From contig JAGPDF010000045.1 of assembly GCA_018057705.1 (NCBI GenBank), forward strand, positions 1-37,108: a stretch of 37,108 nucleotides of DNA, written 5' to 3'. Positions within the stretch are counted from its first letter, which is position 1. Each line of letters begins with the position of its first letter. Made by a program: the position numbers and the translations under genes. Origin of the DNA: Thermoanaerobaculia bacterium. GTDB lineage: Bacteria > Acidobacteriota > Thermoanaerobaculia > Multivoradales > JAGPDF01. Shown here piece after piece: positions 26,347 through 33,170 of this stretch. A model generated the notes under the pieces. It was not told the origin of the DNA. It worked only from the letters and a program-made list of their open reading frames with translations, and searched no databases.

Positions 26347-28683
26347 ATGAGTGATCCGTCCCAGCGCACCAACCGCCTCGCCGCCGAGAGCTCGCCGTAT
26401 CTGCTGCTCCATGCCCACAATCCGGTCGACTGGTACCCCTGGGGCCCGGAGGCGCTGGCAAGAGCGAAGGCCGAGGACAAGCCGATCTTCCTCTCGGTCG
26501 GCTACTCGACCTGCTTCTGGTGCCACGTCATGGAGCGCGAGTCGTTCTCGGATCCTTCGATCGCGGCGCTCATGAACGAGGCGTTCGTCAACATCAAGGT
26601 CGACCGCGAAGAGCGTCTCGATCTCGACGAGATCTACATGCTGGCGACGCAGGTGCTGCACGGGCAGGGCGGCTGGCCGAACTCGGTCTTCCTGACTCCC
26701 GATCTGCTGCCGTTCTTCGCCGGCACCTACTTCCCGCCGATCGACAGCCGCGGCATGCCCGGCTTCCCGACCGTTCTGCGCTCGATGATCCATGCCTGGA
26801 AAGAGCGCCGCGGCGACGTCGAGCAGCAGGGCGCGGAGTTGGGCGAGGCGATCCGCCGCCACTTGGCGGAGATCGAGCCGGCGACCGGAGAGCTCGCGGG
26901 TGCGGCGCCGGCAGAGCTCGCGCTCACGGCGCTGCGCGAGAAGTTCGACCCGACCTGGGGCGGCTTCGGCGGGGCGCCCAAGTTCCCGTCGCCGGCGAAC
27001 CTCTTTCACCTCCTGGCCCTGGCCGATCCGGGCTCGGCGCACGCCGGGCCGGCGGCGATGATGCTCGCCGCCACCCTCGACGCCATGGCGCGCGGCGGGA
27101 TCTACGACCAGCTGGCCGGGGGCTTTCACCGCTACGCCACCGACCGCGAGTGGAAGGTGCCGCACTTCGAGAAGATGCTCTACGACAACGGGCTGCTGCT
27201 CGAGGTCTACGCGCGCGAGTACGGCCGCAGCGCCGCTCCCGAAGCGGCGCGGATCGTGCGCGAGACCGCCGGCTTCCTCGCCCGGGAGATGACGCTGCCG
27301 GACCAGGAGGGGCAACCAGGAACGGGGGGCGCCTTCTGGAGCGCTATCGATGCCGAGACCGGCGGGCGCGAGGGTGCCTACTACGTCTGGACGCGCGACG
27401 AGCTCGACCTCGGGCTCGGCGCCGAGGGCGCAACTTTCCTGGCGCCGATCTTCGGTTTCCATGCCGAGCCGTTCTTCGAGGAGAACCGCTACGTTCTTCA
27501 CCTGCCGCGGGCGCTCGACATTCAGGCGAAGGAGCGCCGGCTGACTCGCGAGGAGCTGCTGGCGGAGATCGCGCCGCTGCGCGCGAAGCTCCTCGAGGTG
27601 CGCGCGCGCCGCCGGCGGCCGGCGACCGACGACAAGATCCTCGCCGACTGGAACGGCACCGCGATCGCTGGTCTTGCGGTCGCCGGCAGGGTGCTCGCCG
27701 AGCCGGCCTTCGTCGAGCAGGCGCGGCGGGCGGCCGACTTCGTGCTCGTCCATCTGCGGAGCTCGACCGGAACGCTGCTCCATTCCTGGCGCCGCGGGGC
27801 CGGACGGATCGAGGCCGGGCTCACCGACTACGCGTATTTCGTGCGCGGTCTCCTGCGCCTGCACGAGGCGTCCGGCAGGGGGGGCGAGCGGCGCTGGCTC
27901 GACGAGGCCGTGCGGCTCACCGACGAGCAGGAGCGCCGTCTGGGCTCGCCGCGCGGCGGCTTCTTCAACAGCGCCGACGCCCCCGACCTCCTGGTGCGCG
28001 GCAAGGAGGTCTTCGACGGCGCGATGCCGGGGGCGAATGGCGTCGCGGCGCACAATCTCCTCGACCTCGCCGCTGCCACCGGGGAGAGCCGCTTTCTCGA
28101 CCTCGCGGAGCGCACGTTGCGGTCGTTCGCGCCGCTCGTGACGCGCCATCCGGAAGGGGCGAAGACGATGGCCCTCGCCTTGGCGCGCTTCGCGCGCGTC
28201 GAGCCGAAAGGCTCGGTTTCAGGGGCCGGCTCGCTGCGCTCGGGCGACGCTGTCGCAGGCGCAACACTGTTTTCGGTAAAGGGGGGTGGTGGTTCGCACG
28301 ACGATCTCGAGTCGGCCGCACAGCGCGTGGTCGAGGTGACTCTGCGCAGTGACCTGCCCGACACGGCGGGACGGCGGCCCTTCGTGCTCACGGTTGTCGT
28401 AGCGCAGGGCTGGCATCTGGACGGAAGCCTGCGGGTCGAGGGTGTCGATCTCGAGCTCGATCCCGCTGCGATGGTCTACCCACAGCCCGAGGTCACCGGC
28501 GAGCCGGGATCCCCCCTTTACCAGCAGGCTTTTCGCGGCAGGGTCATCATCGCCGGCCGGGCGCGGAGCACGCAGAGTGGCGGCGCGAAGCCGCAGTTGA
28601 AGCTCCGCTACCAGGCCTGCGACGACCATCGCTGCCTGCCGCCGACCGAAAAGACGATCTCCTTTCCGCTGATCGAAACCTGA
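26347..28683 (+). CDS. YyaL/DUF255 thioredoxin-fold protein fused to a DsbD-alpha-like domain
   Basis: This is a 778-aa protein. Residues 1 to about 165 are the DUF255 thioredoxin-like domain, recognisable from [20 protein letters not shown] and [10 protein letters not shown] (Cys 56 and 59), then [22 protein letters not shown] text and [12 protein letters not shown]. Residues about 190-610 are the (alpha/alpha) barrel typical of YyaL/SPATA20 ([33 protein letters not shown]). Residues about 650-778 form an extra domain ending [16 protein letters not shown], like the N-terminal domain of DsbD, with a Cys pair near 757 and 764. No signal peptide is seen. The junction (about 638-648, [10 protein letters not shown]) is encoded by one copy of the GGTAAAGGGG motif, and a second copy lies inside the extra domain. 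The exact role of YyaL proteins is unclear; a redox function is plausible. Confidence 0.92.
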   Translation: MSDPSQRTNRLAAESSPYLLLHAHNPVDWYPWGPEALARAKAEDKPIFLSVGYSTCFWCHVMERESFSDPSIAALMNEAFVNIKVDREERLDLDEIYMLATQVLHGQGGWPNSVFLTPDLLPFFAGTYFPPIDSRGMPGFPTVLRSMIHAWKERRGDVEQQGAELGEAIRRHLAEIEPATGELAGAAPAELALTALREKFDPTWGGFGGAPKFPSPANLFHLLALADPGSAHAGPAAMMLAATLDAMARGGIYDQLAGGFHRYATDREWKVPHFEKMLYDNGLLLEVYAREYGRSAAPEAARIVRETAGFLAREMTLPDQEGQPGTGGAFWSAIDAETGGREGAYYVWTRDELDLGLGAEGATFLAPIFGFHAEPFFEENRYVLHLPRALDIQAKERRLTREELLAEIAPLRAKLLEVRARRRRPATDDKILADWNGTAIAGLAVAGRVLAEPAFVEQARRAADFVLVHLRSSTGTLLHSWRRGAGRIEAGLTDYAYFVRGLLRLHEASGRGGERRWLDEAVRLTDEQERRLGSPRGGFFNSADAPDLLVRGKEVFDGAMPGANGVAAHNLLDLAAATGESRFLDLAERTLRSFAPLVTRHPEGAKTMALALARFARVEPKGSVSGAGSLRSGDAVAGATLFSVKGGGGSHDDLESAAQRVVEVTLRSDLPDTAGRRPFVLTVVVAQGWHLDGSLRVEGVDLELDPAAMVYPQPEVTGEPGSPLYQQAFRGRVIIAGRARSTQSGGAKPQLKLRYQACDDHRCLPPTEKTISFPLIET
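28271..28287 (+). repeat. GGTAAAGGGG interspersed motif, copy B
   Basis: TTTCGGTAAAGGGGGGT encodes SVKGG at the boundary between the YyaL part and the DsbD-alpha-like domain. The upstream GAAAGC half is not clear in this copy. Confidence 0.55.
28511..28534 (-). repeat. GGTAAAGGGG interspersed motif, copy C
   Basis: On the minus strand this reads GAAAAGC, then CTGCT, then GGTAAAGGGGGG. It is inside the DsbD-alpha-like domain of the YyaL fusion, in opposite orientation to copy B 240 nt away. Confidence 0.5.
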
Positions 28684-28729
28684 GGCGCGCGCAGCGCATC
28701 GAACCGGGCAAGAGGAGAGCCGCCTTCCG

Positions 28730-29011
28730 ATGACCTGGATCGAGATCGCCCCCTGGCTGGTGCGAGCGCTCGGCGCCTATGCCGCGCTCGGAGCTGCCTT
28801 CGCCGTCCCCTTTCTTGCCCGCGGCATCGAGCGCCTCGATTCCGGCGCGCACGGGTCGAGCTGGGGCTTTCGTCTGATCGTGTTTCCCGGCGTCGTGGCC
28901 TTTTGGCCGCTGCTGCTCCGGCGCTGGATCGCCGGGGCGGCCTTGCCCATCGAAGCCAACGCTCACCGCCGCGCGGCGCAAGCGGTGCGGGCGAAGGAAC
29001 CGGGGCGATGA
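28730..29011 (+). CDS. Small two-helix membrane protein
   Basis: This 93-aa protein starts at ATG 28730, with AGAGGAGAG upstream. It has two hydrophobic segments: VRALGAYAALGAAFAVPFLA (about 11-30) and LIVFPGVVAFWPLLLRRW (about 48-65). A basic, Ala-rich tail follows. Its stop overlaps the next start as ATGA, and the following genes are chained in the same way up to plsC. Context suggests a small accessory subunit of the ferric-reductase/Rieske protein. I do not recognise a named family. Confidence 0.8.
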   Translation: MTWIEIAPWLVRALGAYAALGAAFAVPFLARGIERLDSGAHGSSWGFRLIVFPGVVAFWPLLLRRWIAGAALPIEANAHRRAAQAVRAKEPGR

Positions 29012-29208
29012 TCGGCGGCCTTCGCTCTGCCCACCGCTGGATCTGGCTGGCGCTCGCGATTCTCCTGCCGGCGCTGCTCATTCTCGCCGTGCGTGCCCGG
29101 ACGTCACCGCCGCTGCAGGAGCTACCGCCAGCTCTCGCGCCGGCTGCCCTGCCGTCGGACGATGCGGACGATGCGGACGTTGCGGACGATGCGGACGGCG
29201 CGCGATGA
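29008..29208 (+). CDS. Tiny single-pass membrane protein with Asp-Ala repeat tail
   Basis: This 66-aa protein starts at ATG 29008, inside the stop of the previous gene (ATGA), and its own stop overlaps the next start (ATGA). One transmembrane segment (WIWLALAILLPALLILAV, about 11-28) precedes a Pro-rich stretch and an acidic tail (DDADDADVADDADGAR). The tail is encoded by a 9-nt tandem repeat. Position between two membrane genes, with perfect coupling at both ends, supports real translation despite the small size. The function is unknown; it is likely to be an accessory to the downstream redox protein. Confidence 0.72.
   Translation: MIGGLRSAHRWIWLALAILLPALLILAVRARTSPPLQELPPALAPAALPSDDADDADVADDADGAR
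29161..29196 (+). repeat. 9-nt coding tandem repeat, four units
   Basis: GATGCGGAC appears four times in a row (third unit GTTGCGGAC). It encodes the Asp-Ala-Asp tail of the 66-aa membrane protein. Copy number could vary between strains without breaking frame. Confidence 0.85.
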
Positions 29209-31130
29209 GCGCGGGATATGTGGCCGTCGGCTGGTCGCCGGGCAAGAAGCGCTACGACACCGTGGTGTGGGGGGGAGCGGCGCTCTACCTCGCGCTCTTC
29301 GTCGGCGTCGGCCTCTGGGTGCGCCCCGAGATCACCGCCGAGACGCTGCTCATTCGCGCCTTCGGCACCCTCGCGCTGACGCTGCTGCATGTCGTCCTGG
29401 CGATCGGCCCGCTGGCGCGGCTCGATCGGCGCTTCTTGCCGCTGCTGTGGAACCGGCGGCATCTCGGCGTGACGATGTTCCTCTTCGCTCTGGCCCATGG
29501 CGGTTTCGCGCTCTTCCAGTTTCACGCCCTGGGTGACCGCAACCCGCTGGTGAGCCTGCTGACCAGCAACACGCAGTGGACGAGCGTGGCGCAGTTCCCT
29601 TTCCAGCAGCTCGGTGCCGCGGCGCTGCTGATCCTCTTTCTGATGGCGGCGACCAGCCACGACTTCTGGTTGACGAATCTCACCGCGCCGGTCTGGAAGA
29701 CGCTCCACATGGGGGTCTACCTCGCCTATGCGCTGCTCGTCGGGCACGTCGCGCTCGGCGTGCTGCAGGACGTGGCGTCCGCGCTGCCGGCGGCGCTCCT
29801 CGGCGCCGGAGCTCTCGCTCTCGTCGCGCTCCATCTCGCGGCGGCGGCGAAGGGACGGGCGCTCGACCGTGAGGTAGCCGGGCACGCCGCGGACGGCTTG
29901 GTCGAGGCCTGCCGCGCCGGCGAGATCCGCGACGGCCGCGCACGCATCGTGACCGTCGGCGGCGAGCGCGTGGCGATCTTCCGCTACGACGGCAAGCTCT
30001 CCGCGGTCTCGAACGTCTGCCAGCACCAGAACGGGCCACTGGGCGAGGGCAGGATCCTCGACGGCTGCATCACCTGCCCCTGGCACGGCTTCCAGTACCG
30101 CCCCGCAGACGGCGCCTCGCCGGCACCGTTCACCGAGCGTGTACCGACGTTCCGGCTACGGCTGGTGGACGGCGCCCGGGTCTTTCTCGATCCGCGCCCC
30201 CTGCCGCCAGGTACCTTCGTCGAGCCCCTCAGGCTGGAGGATGCGATTCGCGAAGAAAGCAAAGGCTCGGTAAAGGGGGGTCGTGACGAGTTCTTCGTCG
30301 GGTACTTGCCTGTACCGGTGGGCCTTGCGCGCTTCGTGCGCGGGGTCGCGTCCGTCGCGCTGGTGGGTCTCGCGGCCGTTGCCGGCGCGCTCGCCAGCGT
30401 CCAGCGCCCTCTCGGGCAGGGGGAGTTCGCCTGGGACACCGAAACCGAGTTCTGCGGCCGCCTGCAGACGGTTCCGGTGCCCGGACTCTGGGTCACAGCC
30501 AGCATCGAAACCAGCGAAGCCACCGAAGCCACCGAAGAGGCTGGCACCCCGGCTCGGCCCCCTTCCGGGGCCACCGCCGTGTCGGCGGACACCCCCTTTA
30601 CTGGAGCTTTTTTGCCTCTCGTCGGGTCTGGCAAGCACGGTCCGGACGCGCAGCTCCTGGCCGCCGGAGACCGCGATCTCACCTTGCGCGGCCACCGCAT
30701 CGAGCGCTACGGCAAGCGACTGATCGAGGTGACCGGCGAAGCACCGCGCGCTGGGAAGGCAGTGGCCGATCCGGGCAGGACGCCTCCGGCGCAGGTTTCG
30801 CTCGGTCACCAGACGCTGCGCGGCGAGATCGTCGACTCGAAATGCTGGTTCGGCGTCATGAAGCCGGCCCAGGGCAAGGCCCACAAGGACTGCGCCGTAC
30901 GCTGCATCTCCGGCGGCGCACCGCCGGCCTTCGTCGTGCGGGCGGCGGGCCCGGCGGGGGAGCAGCGGACGCTGATCCTGCTGCTCGTGCCGGCGGACGG
31001 CGCGGCGCTCGGTCCGCGCGTCCTCGATCTCGTCGCCGAACCGGTGGAGATCGAAGGCGAAGTCTCGCGGCTCGGCGATCAGTTGGTCCTTTCGACGGAT
31101 CCCTCCACGATCCGTAGAATCGACGGGTGA
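29205..31130 (+). CDS. Ferric-reductase-like membrane domain / Rieske [2Fe-2S] fusion protein
   Basis: This is a 641-aa protein. Residues about 20-215 hold six hydrophobic helices with His residues in the positions of a heme-b-binding ferric-reductase/YedZ-like domain (LTLLHVVLAIGPLARLD, RRHLGVTMFLFALAHGGF, KTLHMGVYLAYALLVGH). Residues about 235-330 are a Rieske domain with CQH and CPWH cluster ligands (CQHQNGPLGEG, CITCPWHGFQY). A further membrane helix (about 370-395) leads to a C-terminal domain with conserved-looking Cys and His (EIVDSKCWFGVM, then HKDCAVRC). It likely passes electrons across or along the inner membrane. Two stretches look like insertions: SKGSVKGG near 352 and an ETSEATEATEEAGT-containing stretch near 430-465. 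Each contains a GGTAAAGGGG motif. Confidence 0.9.
   Translation: MSAGYVAVGWSPGKKRYDTVVWGGAALYLALFVGVGLWVRPEITAETLLIRAFGTLALTLLHVVLAIGPLARLDRRFLPLLWNRRHLGVTMFLFALAHGGFALFQFHALGDRNPLVSLLTSNTQWTSVAQFPFQQLGAAALLILFLMAATSHDFWLTNLTAPVWKTLHMGVYLAYALLVGHVALGVLQDVASALPAALLGAGALALVALHLAAAAKGRALDREVAGHAADGLVEACRAGEIRDGRARIVTVGGERVAIFRYDGKLSAVSNVCQHQNGPLGEGRILDGCITCPWHGFQYRPADGASPAPFTERVPTFRLRLVDGARVFLDPRPLPPGTFVEPLRLEDAIREESKGSVKGGRDEFFVGYLPVPVGLARFVRGVASVALVGLAAVAGALASVQRPLGQGEFAWDTETEFCGRLQTVPVPGLWVTASIETSEATEATEEAGTPARPPSGATAVSADTPFTGAFLPLVGSGKHGPDAQLLAAGDRDLTLRGHRIERYGKRLIEVTGEAPRAGKAVADPGRTPPAQVSLGHQTLRGEIVDSKCWFGVMKPAQGKAHKDCAVRCISGGAPPAFVVRAAGPAGEQRTLILLLVPADGAALGPRVLDLVAEPVEIEGEVSRLGDQLVLSTDPSTIRRIDG
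30254..30281 (+). repeat. GGTAAAGGGG interspersed motif, copy D
   Basis: GAAAGC, then AAAGGCTC, then GGTAAAGGGGGGT. It encodes SKGSVKGG in the linker between the Rieske domain and the next membrane helix. It is the fullest copy, with both halves intact. Confidence 0.6.
30591..30613 (-). repeat. GGTAAAGGGG interspersed motif, copy E
   Basis: On the minus strand this reads AAAAAAGCTCCAGTAAAGGGG followed by GT. It lies in a low-complexity stretch of the ferric-reductase/Rieske gene that looks like an insertion in the protein, 310 nt from copy D and in opposite orientation. Confidence 0.55.
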
Positions 31131-31990
31131 AGCGCTTCTACCGTTCTCTCCGGGCCGCTCTCCGACTCGTCGCCGTCGCCCTCGTCACCCTCTTCTCGTA
31201 CTCCATTGCGCTCGCGGCGCGGGCTTGTGGGATCTTCTCTCGGCGTTTCGCCGTGCGGGGGCAGGGCTGGGCTTATCAGGTCTGGTCGAAGGCGCTTTGC
31301 TGGATCTTCGGGGTGCGCGTTTCGGTCCGCGGACCGGCGCCGAAGCCGCCGTTCTTCCTGGTTTCGAACCACCTCTCCTACATCGACATCTTCGTCCTCG
31401 GAACGCAGCTGCCGTGCGTCTTCGTCGCCAAGGCCGAGATCGACGGCTGGCCGATCTTCGGCGCCATCTGTCGCTCAGTGAACACCATCTTCATCGACCG
31501 CAAGACGAAGCGGAAGCTCCCCCAGATCCTCGCCCGGATCGAAGAGTCGCTCGGCGCCGGGCAGGGGGTGGTGATCTTCCCCGAGGGAACGTCGGGGGCG
31601 GGCGACTGCGTCATGCCGTTCCGCTCGCCGCTGCTCGAGCTCGCCATGGGCTCCGAAGGTGGCGTCCATCACGCGACGATCAGCTATCGAGCGCCGGCGG
31701 GGGAGACGCCGACCCATCTGGCGGTCTCGTGGTGGGGGGACATGCCGCTCGGAGCCCACCTCCGGGAGTTTCTCTGGCTGCCGTACGTCGAGGCCTCCAT
31801 CCATTTCGGCGACGCCCCGGTGACCGGCGACGATCGCAAGGCGCTCACCGCCGATCTCCACCGCGAGGTGGCGGCGCGCTTCGAGCCGTTCGTCGAAACG
31901 GTCGAAGTGCAGCGGCTCCTGCGCCTCAAGGCAGAGGACCCGCAGCTGTTGCCACGGGTCCTCCGGTCGCCGCACGATCGCTTCAAGTAG
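31127..31990 (+). CDS. plsC: 1-acyl-sn-glycerol-3-phosphate acyltransferase
   Basis: This 287-aa enzyme transfers an acyl group to lysophosphatidic acid to make phosphatidic acid. Its GTG start overlaps the previous stop (GTGA), closing a chain of four coupled genes. An N-terminal hydrophobic segment (about 10-35) anchors it. The catalytic HX4D motif is NHLSYID (near 81), and the substrate-binding block is VVIFPEGTSGAGD (near 150). The middle IDRKTKRKLP segment is also typical. The last 23 codons (RLKAEDP to the end) recur in altered form at 33088-33155. There they are part of no intact acyltransferase. The same bases form a hairpin near the 3' end. Confidence 0.92.
   Translation: MKRFYRSLRAALRLVAVALVTLFSYSIALAARACGIFSRRFAVRGQGWAYQVWSKALCWIFGVRVSVRGPAPKPPFFLVSNHLSYIDIFVLGTQLPCVFVAKAEIDGWPIFGAICRSVNTIFIDRKTKRKLPQILARIEESLGAGQGVVIFPEGTSGAGDCVMPFRSPLLELAMGSEGGVHHATISYRAPAGETPTHLAVSWWGDMPLGAHLREFLWLPYVEASIHFGDAPVTGDDRKALTADLHREVAARFEPFVETVEVQRLLRLKAEDPQLLPRVLRSPHDRFK
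31920..31987 (+). repeat. 68-nt direct repeat, copy 1 (plsC 3' end)
   Basis: This matches 33088-33155 at 56 of 68 positions by hand count. It contains a 9-bp stem GAGGACCCG / CGGGTCCTC with a 12-nt loop (31934-31942 and 31955-31963). It is wholly coding in plsC. Confidence 0.75.
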
Positions 31991-32046
31991 CTGGCGGCCG
32001 CCCCGGGCATTGGGCGCCAGACGATCTTGCGCCGGGTCGAGGAGGT

Positions 32047-32112
32047 GGCTCTCGCGGAGGGTGAGCCAGCCAGCCCAGGCGCCGCAGACTTGGCAAGCTC
32101 ACCCTGAGAGCC
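32047..32112. terminator. Hairpin between convergent plsC and Cys-rich gene
   Basis: GGCTCTC, then AGGGTGAGC, pairs with GCTCACCCT, then GAGAGCC: 9 plus 7 base pairs with a 4-nt bulge on one side and a 30-nt loop. It overlaps the stop codon of the minus-strand Cys-rich gene and lies 57 nt after plsC. There is no U-run, so it may act as a two-way stop or as an RNA 3' end protector. Confidence 0.4.
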
Positions 32113-32593
32113 CATGGCCAGTTTGTGCGATCGGTTCGCGGCCCGCGGCCGAAGGTTGCCCGAGCGCGGCACGGTCCGCTTCCGAGCCCAGAAGGGTCTC
32201 TCCTTCGCTCACGACGAATCGGCAGGTGAAGCAGATGTCGATCCCTCGTTCGCGAAACCAGCGGCAGCCGGCGGCGCGAAGGGCACACGAGGGCGGTTGG
32301 GGTCCTTTCGGGCGAGAGTGGAGTTGAACCAGGCGTTCGCCGAGGGAGCAGTGCGCGCCGTCGAAGTGACCGCAGGCGGAGCCGGCGCAGCGGGCGCCGA
32401 CGCGCCAGACTTCACCGGGAGGGGCGCCCTGGAGCAGGGCGCGCACCTCCGCGGTGACGGGAACGGGTTCTGCCAGGTAGCGAACCTCGGGCGCCTCTCC
32501 GGAGTTGTCGACGACGCCGAAGATGCGGGCGTCCGGCGCCTCTGGGCGGGCGCTCGGGCAGAGCGGTTCGCTCTGCCCGCGATGGGAGGTCAC
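32099..32593 (-). CDS. Cys-rich soluble protein coupled to a small Gly-rich peptide gene
   Basis: This 164-aa protein starts at GTG 32593, overlapping the stop of the peptide gene (GTGA). It has no signal peptide or membrane segment. The pattern is C-x4-C-x7-C (RCAGSACGHFDGAHC), then C-x6-C-x10-C-x2-C (CALRAAGCRWFR, then DICFTC), with a further Cys near the N-terminus in PLCPSARPE. Seven spaced Cys plus His suggest an Fe-S cluster or zinc site. The order of conserved-looking blocks (FGVVDNSGEAPEVRYLAEP, then WRVGARCAGSACGHFDG, then CRWFRERG) looks like a real family. I recall similar proteins of unassigned function in other bacteria, but cannot name the family. The constant pairing with a peptide would suggest that it modifies, binds or senses that peptide. 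Confidence 0.75.
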   Translation of the reverse strand: MTSHRGQSEPLCPSARPEAPDARIFGVVDNSGEAPEVRYLAEPVPVTAEVRALLQGAPPGEVWRVGARCAGSACGHFDGAHCSLGERLVQLHSRPKGPQPPSCALRAAGCRWFRERGIDICFTCRFVVSEGETLLGSEADRAALGQPSAAGREPIAQTGHGLSG

Positions 32594-32805
32594 TGCCCGA
32601 TGCCTCCGCCGCCCGGGAAGCCGCCGGGGCCGCCGCCGATCGGGCCGGGTCCGCCGACGTTGGGATCGATCCAGATGCCGACCCAGATCCGCGGATTCTT
32701 GATGGGGCTACCCTTCGGCTGGACGCGGATCGCTTCCAGTGCGGTGAGGGTCGAAACGCGGACGAAGTCCTCGAAGCTCAACTTCACTGCGGGTTTCGTG
32801 GCCAT
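32590..32805 (-). CDS. 71-aa peptide with helical leader and Gly/Pro-rich tail (candidate RiPP-like precursor)
   Basis: I start at ATG 32805 because AAGGAG lies exactly 6 nt upstream; the ATG at 32811 directly abuts that site. Residues about 8-25 (VKLSFEDFVRVSTLTALEAI) look like an amphipathic leader helix. A middle part has two Trp (NPRIWVGIWIDPN). The last 21 residues are mostly Gly and Pro (GGPGPIGGGPGGF, then PGGGGIGQ). There is no signal peptide and no Cys. The GTGA overlap with the next gene shows translational coupling. The leader plus low-complexity tail organisation is that of a ribosomally made, modified peptide precursor, but no radical SAM, YcaO, LanM or protease gene is near. It could instead be a small structural or regulatory protein. 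Confidence 0.7.
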   Translation of the reverse strand: MATKPAVKLSFEDFVRVSTLTALEAIRVQPKGSPIKNPRIWVGIWIDPNVGGPGPIGGGPGGFPGGGGIGQ

Positions 32806-33087
32806 GTCCATCTCCTTCCGGACGCTGTCGCCTCGCGGGATGCGAGGGACCTCTGCAAGAGGAGGGATCTATTCGGTCGGTACTGGGTGCGGCCGAGGTC
32901 GTCTTCCGAGCCTGTTCTCGGAAAGAGCTGCGGACGGTGCGCGAGAGCTGCCGGCCCCGGGCCGGGAGAGCCTCGTTCTGGGAGAGATAACGAACGAGGA
33001 AACGAAACCGAACAGGCGGCCTGCCCTTCCAGCCGTGGAGAGGTGCTGCGGAACGGGTGCGGGCCCCTGCCAAGGCCGATCGCGTGA

Positions 33088-33155
33088 TGCGCCTCAAAGC
33101 GGAGGACCCGCGGGCGTTGCCGCGGGTCCTCCGGAAGCCGATGGATCACTTCAAG
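33088..33155 (+). pseudogene. Copy of the plsC 3' end without the rest of the gene (68-nt repeat, copy 2)
   Basis: The plus strand reads MRLKAEDPRALPRVLRKP, then MDHFK, against the PlsC C-terminus RLKAEDPQLLPRVLRSPHD, then RFK. The reading frame is kept and several differences are synonymous, as in a diverged protein-coding copy. The stop TAG of plsC is TGG here, and upstream of the repeat no acyltransferase sequence follows. It could be the relic of a lost plsC paralog, or a mobile hairpin element that also sits at the end of plsC. Confidence 0.5.
33100..33133 (-). terminator. 14-bp perfect hairpin after the vWA gene
   Basis: CGGAGGACCCGCGG pairs perfectly with CCGCGGGTCCTCCG across a 6-nt loop, starting 38 nt after the vWA gene stop. 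It is the most stable-looking hairpin of the window. No U-run follows on the minus strand (GCTTTGAGG), so classical intrinsic termination is not certain. It lies inside the plsC-tail repeat, where the second copy's changes have lengthened the stem from 9 to 14 pairs. Confidence 0.5.
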
Positions 33156-33170
33156 TGGGTTTGGGCCGGC

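Larger units (their letters stand above)
32806..33170 (-). other. Structured non-coding stretch upstream of the peptide gene
   Basis: No convincing gene is present in these 365 nt. Two compact hairpins lie in it: TTCCGAG / CTCGGAA with a 6-nt loop (32904-32923) and CCTCGTTC / GAACGAGG with a 13-nt loop (32971-32999). The plsC-tail copy with its 14-bp hairpin is at the upstream end (33088-33155). It must hold the promoter and leader of the minus-strand peptide gene unless that gene is read through from the vWA gene. I find no clear -10/-35 or sigma-54 pair. Confidence 0.5.
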
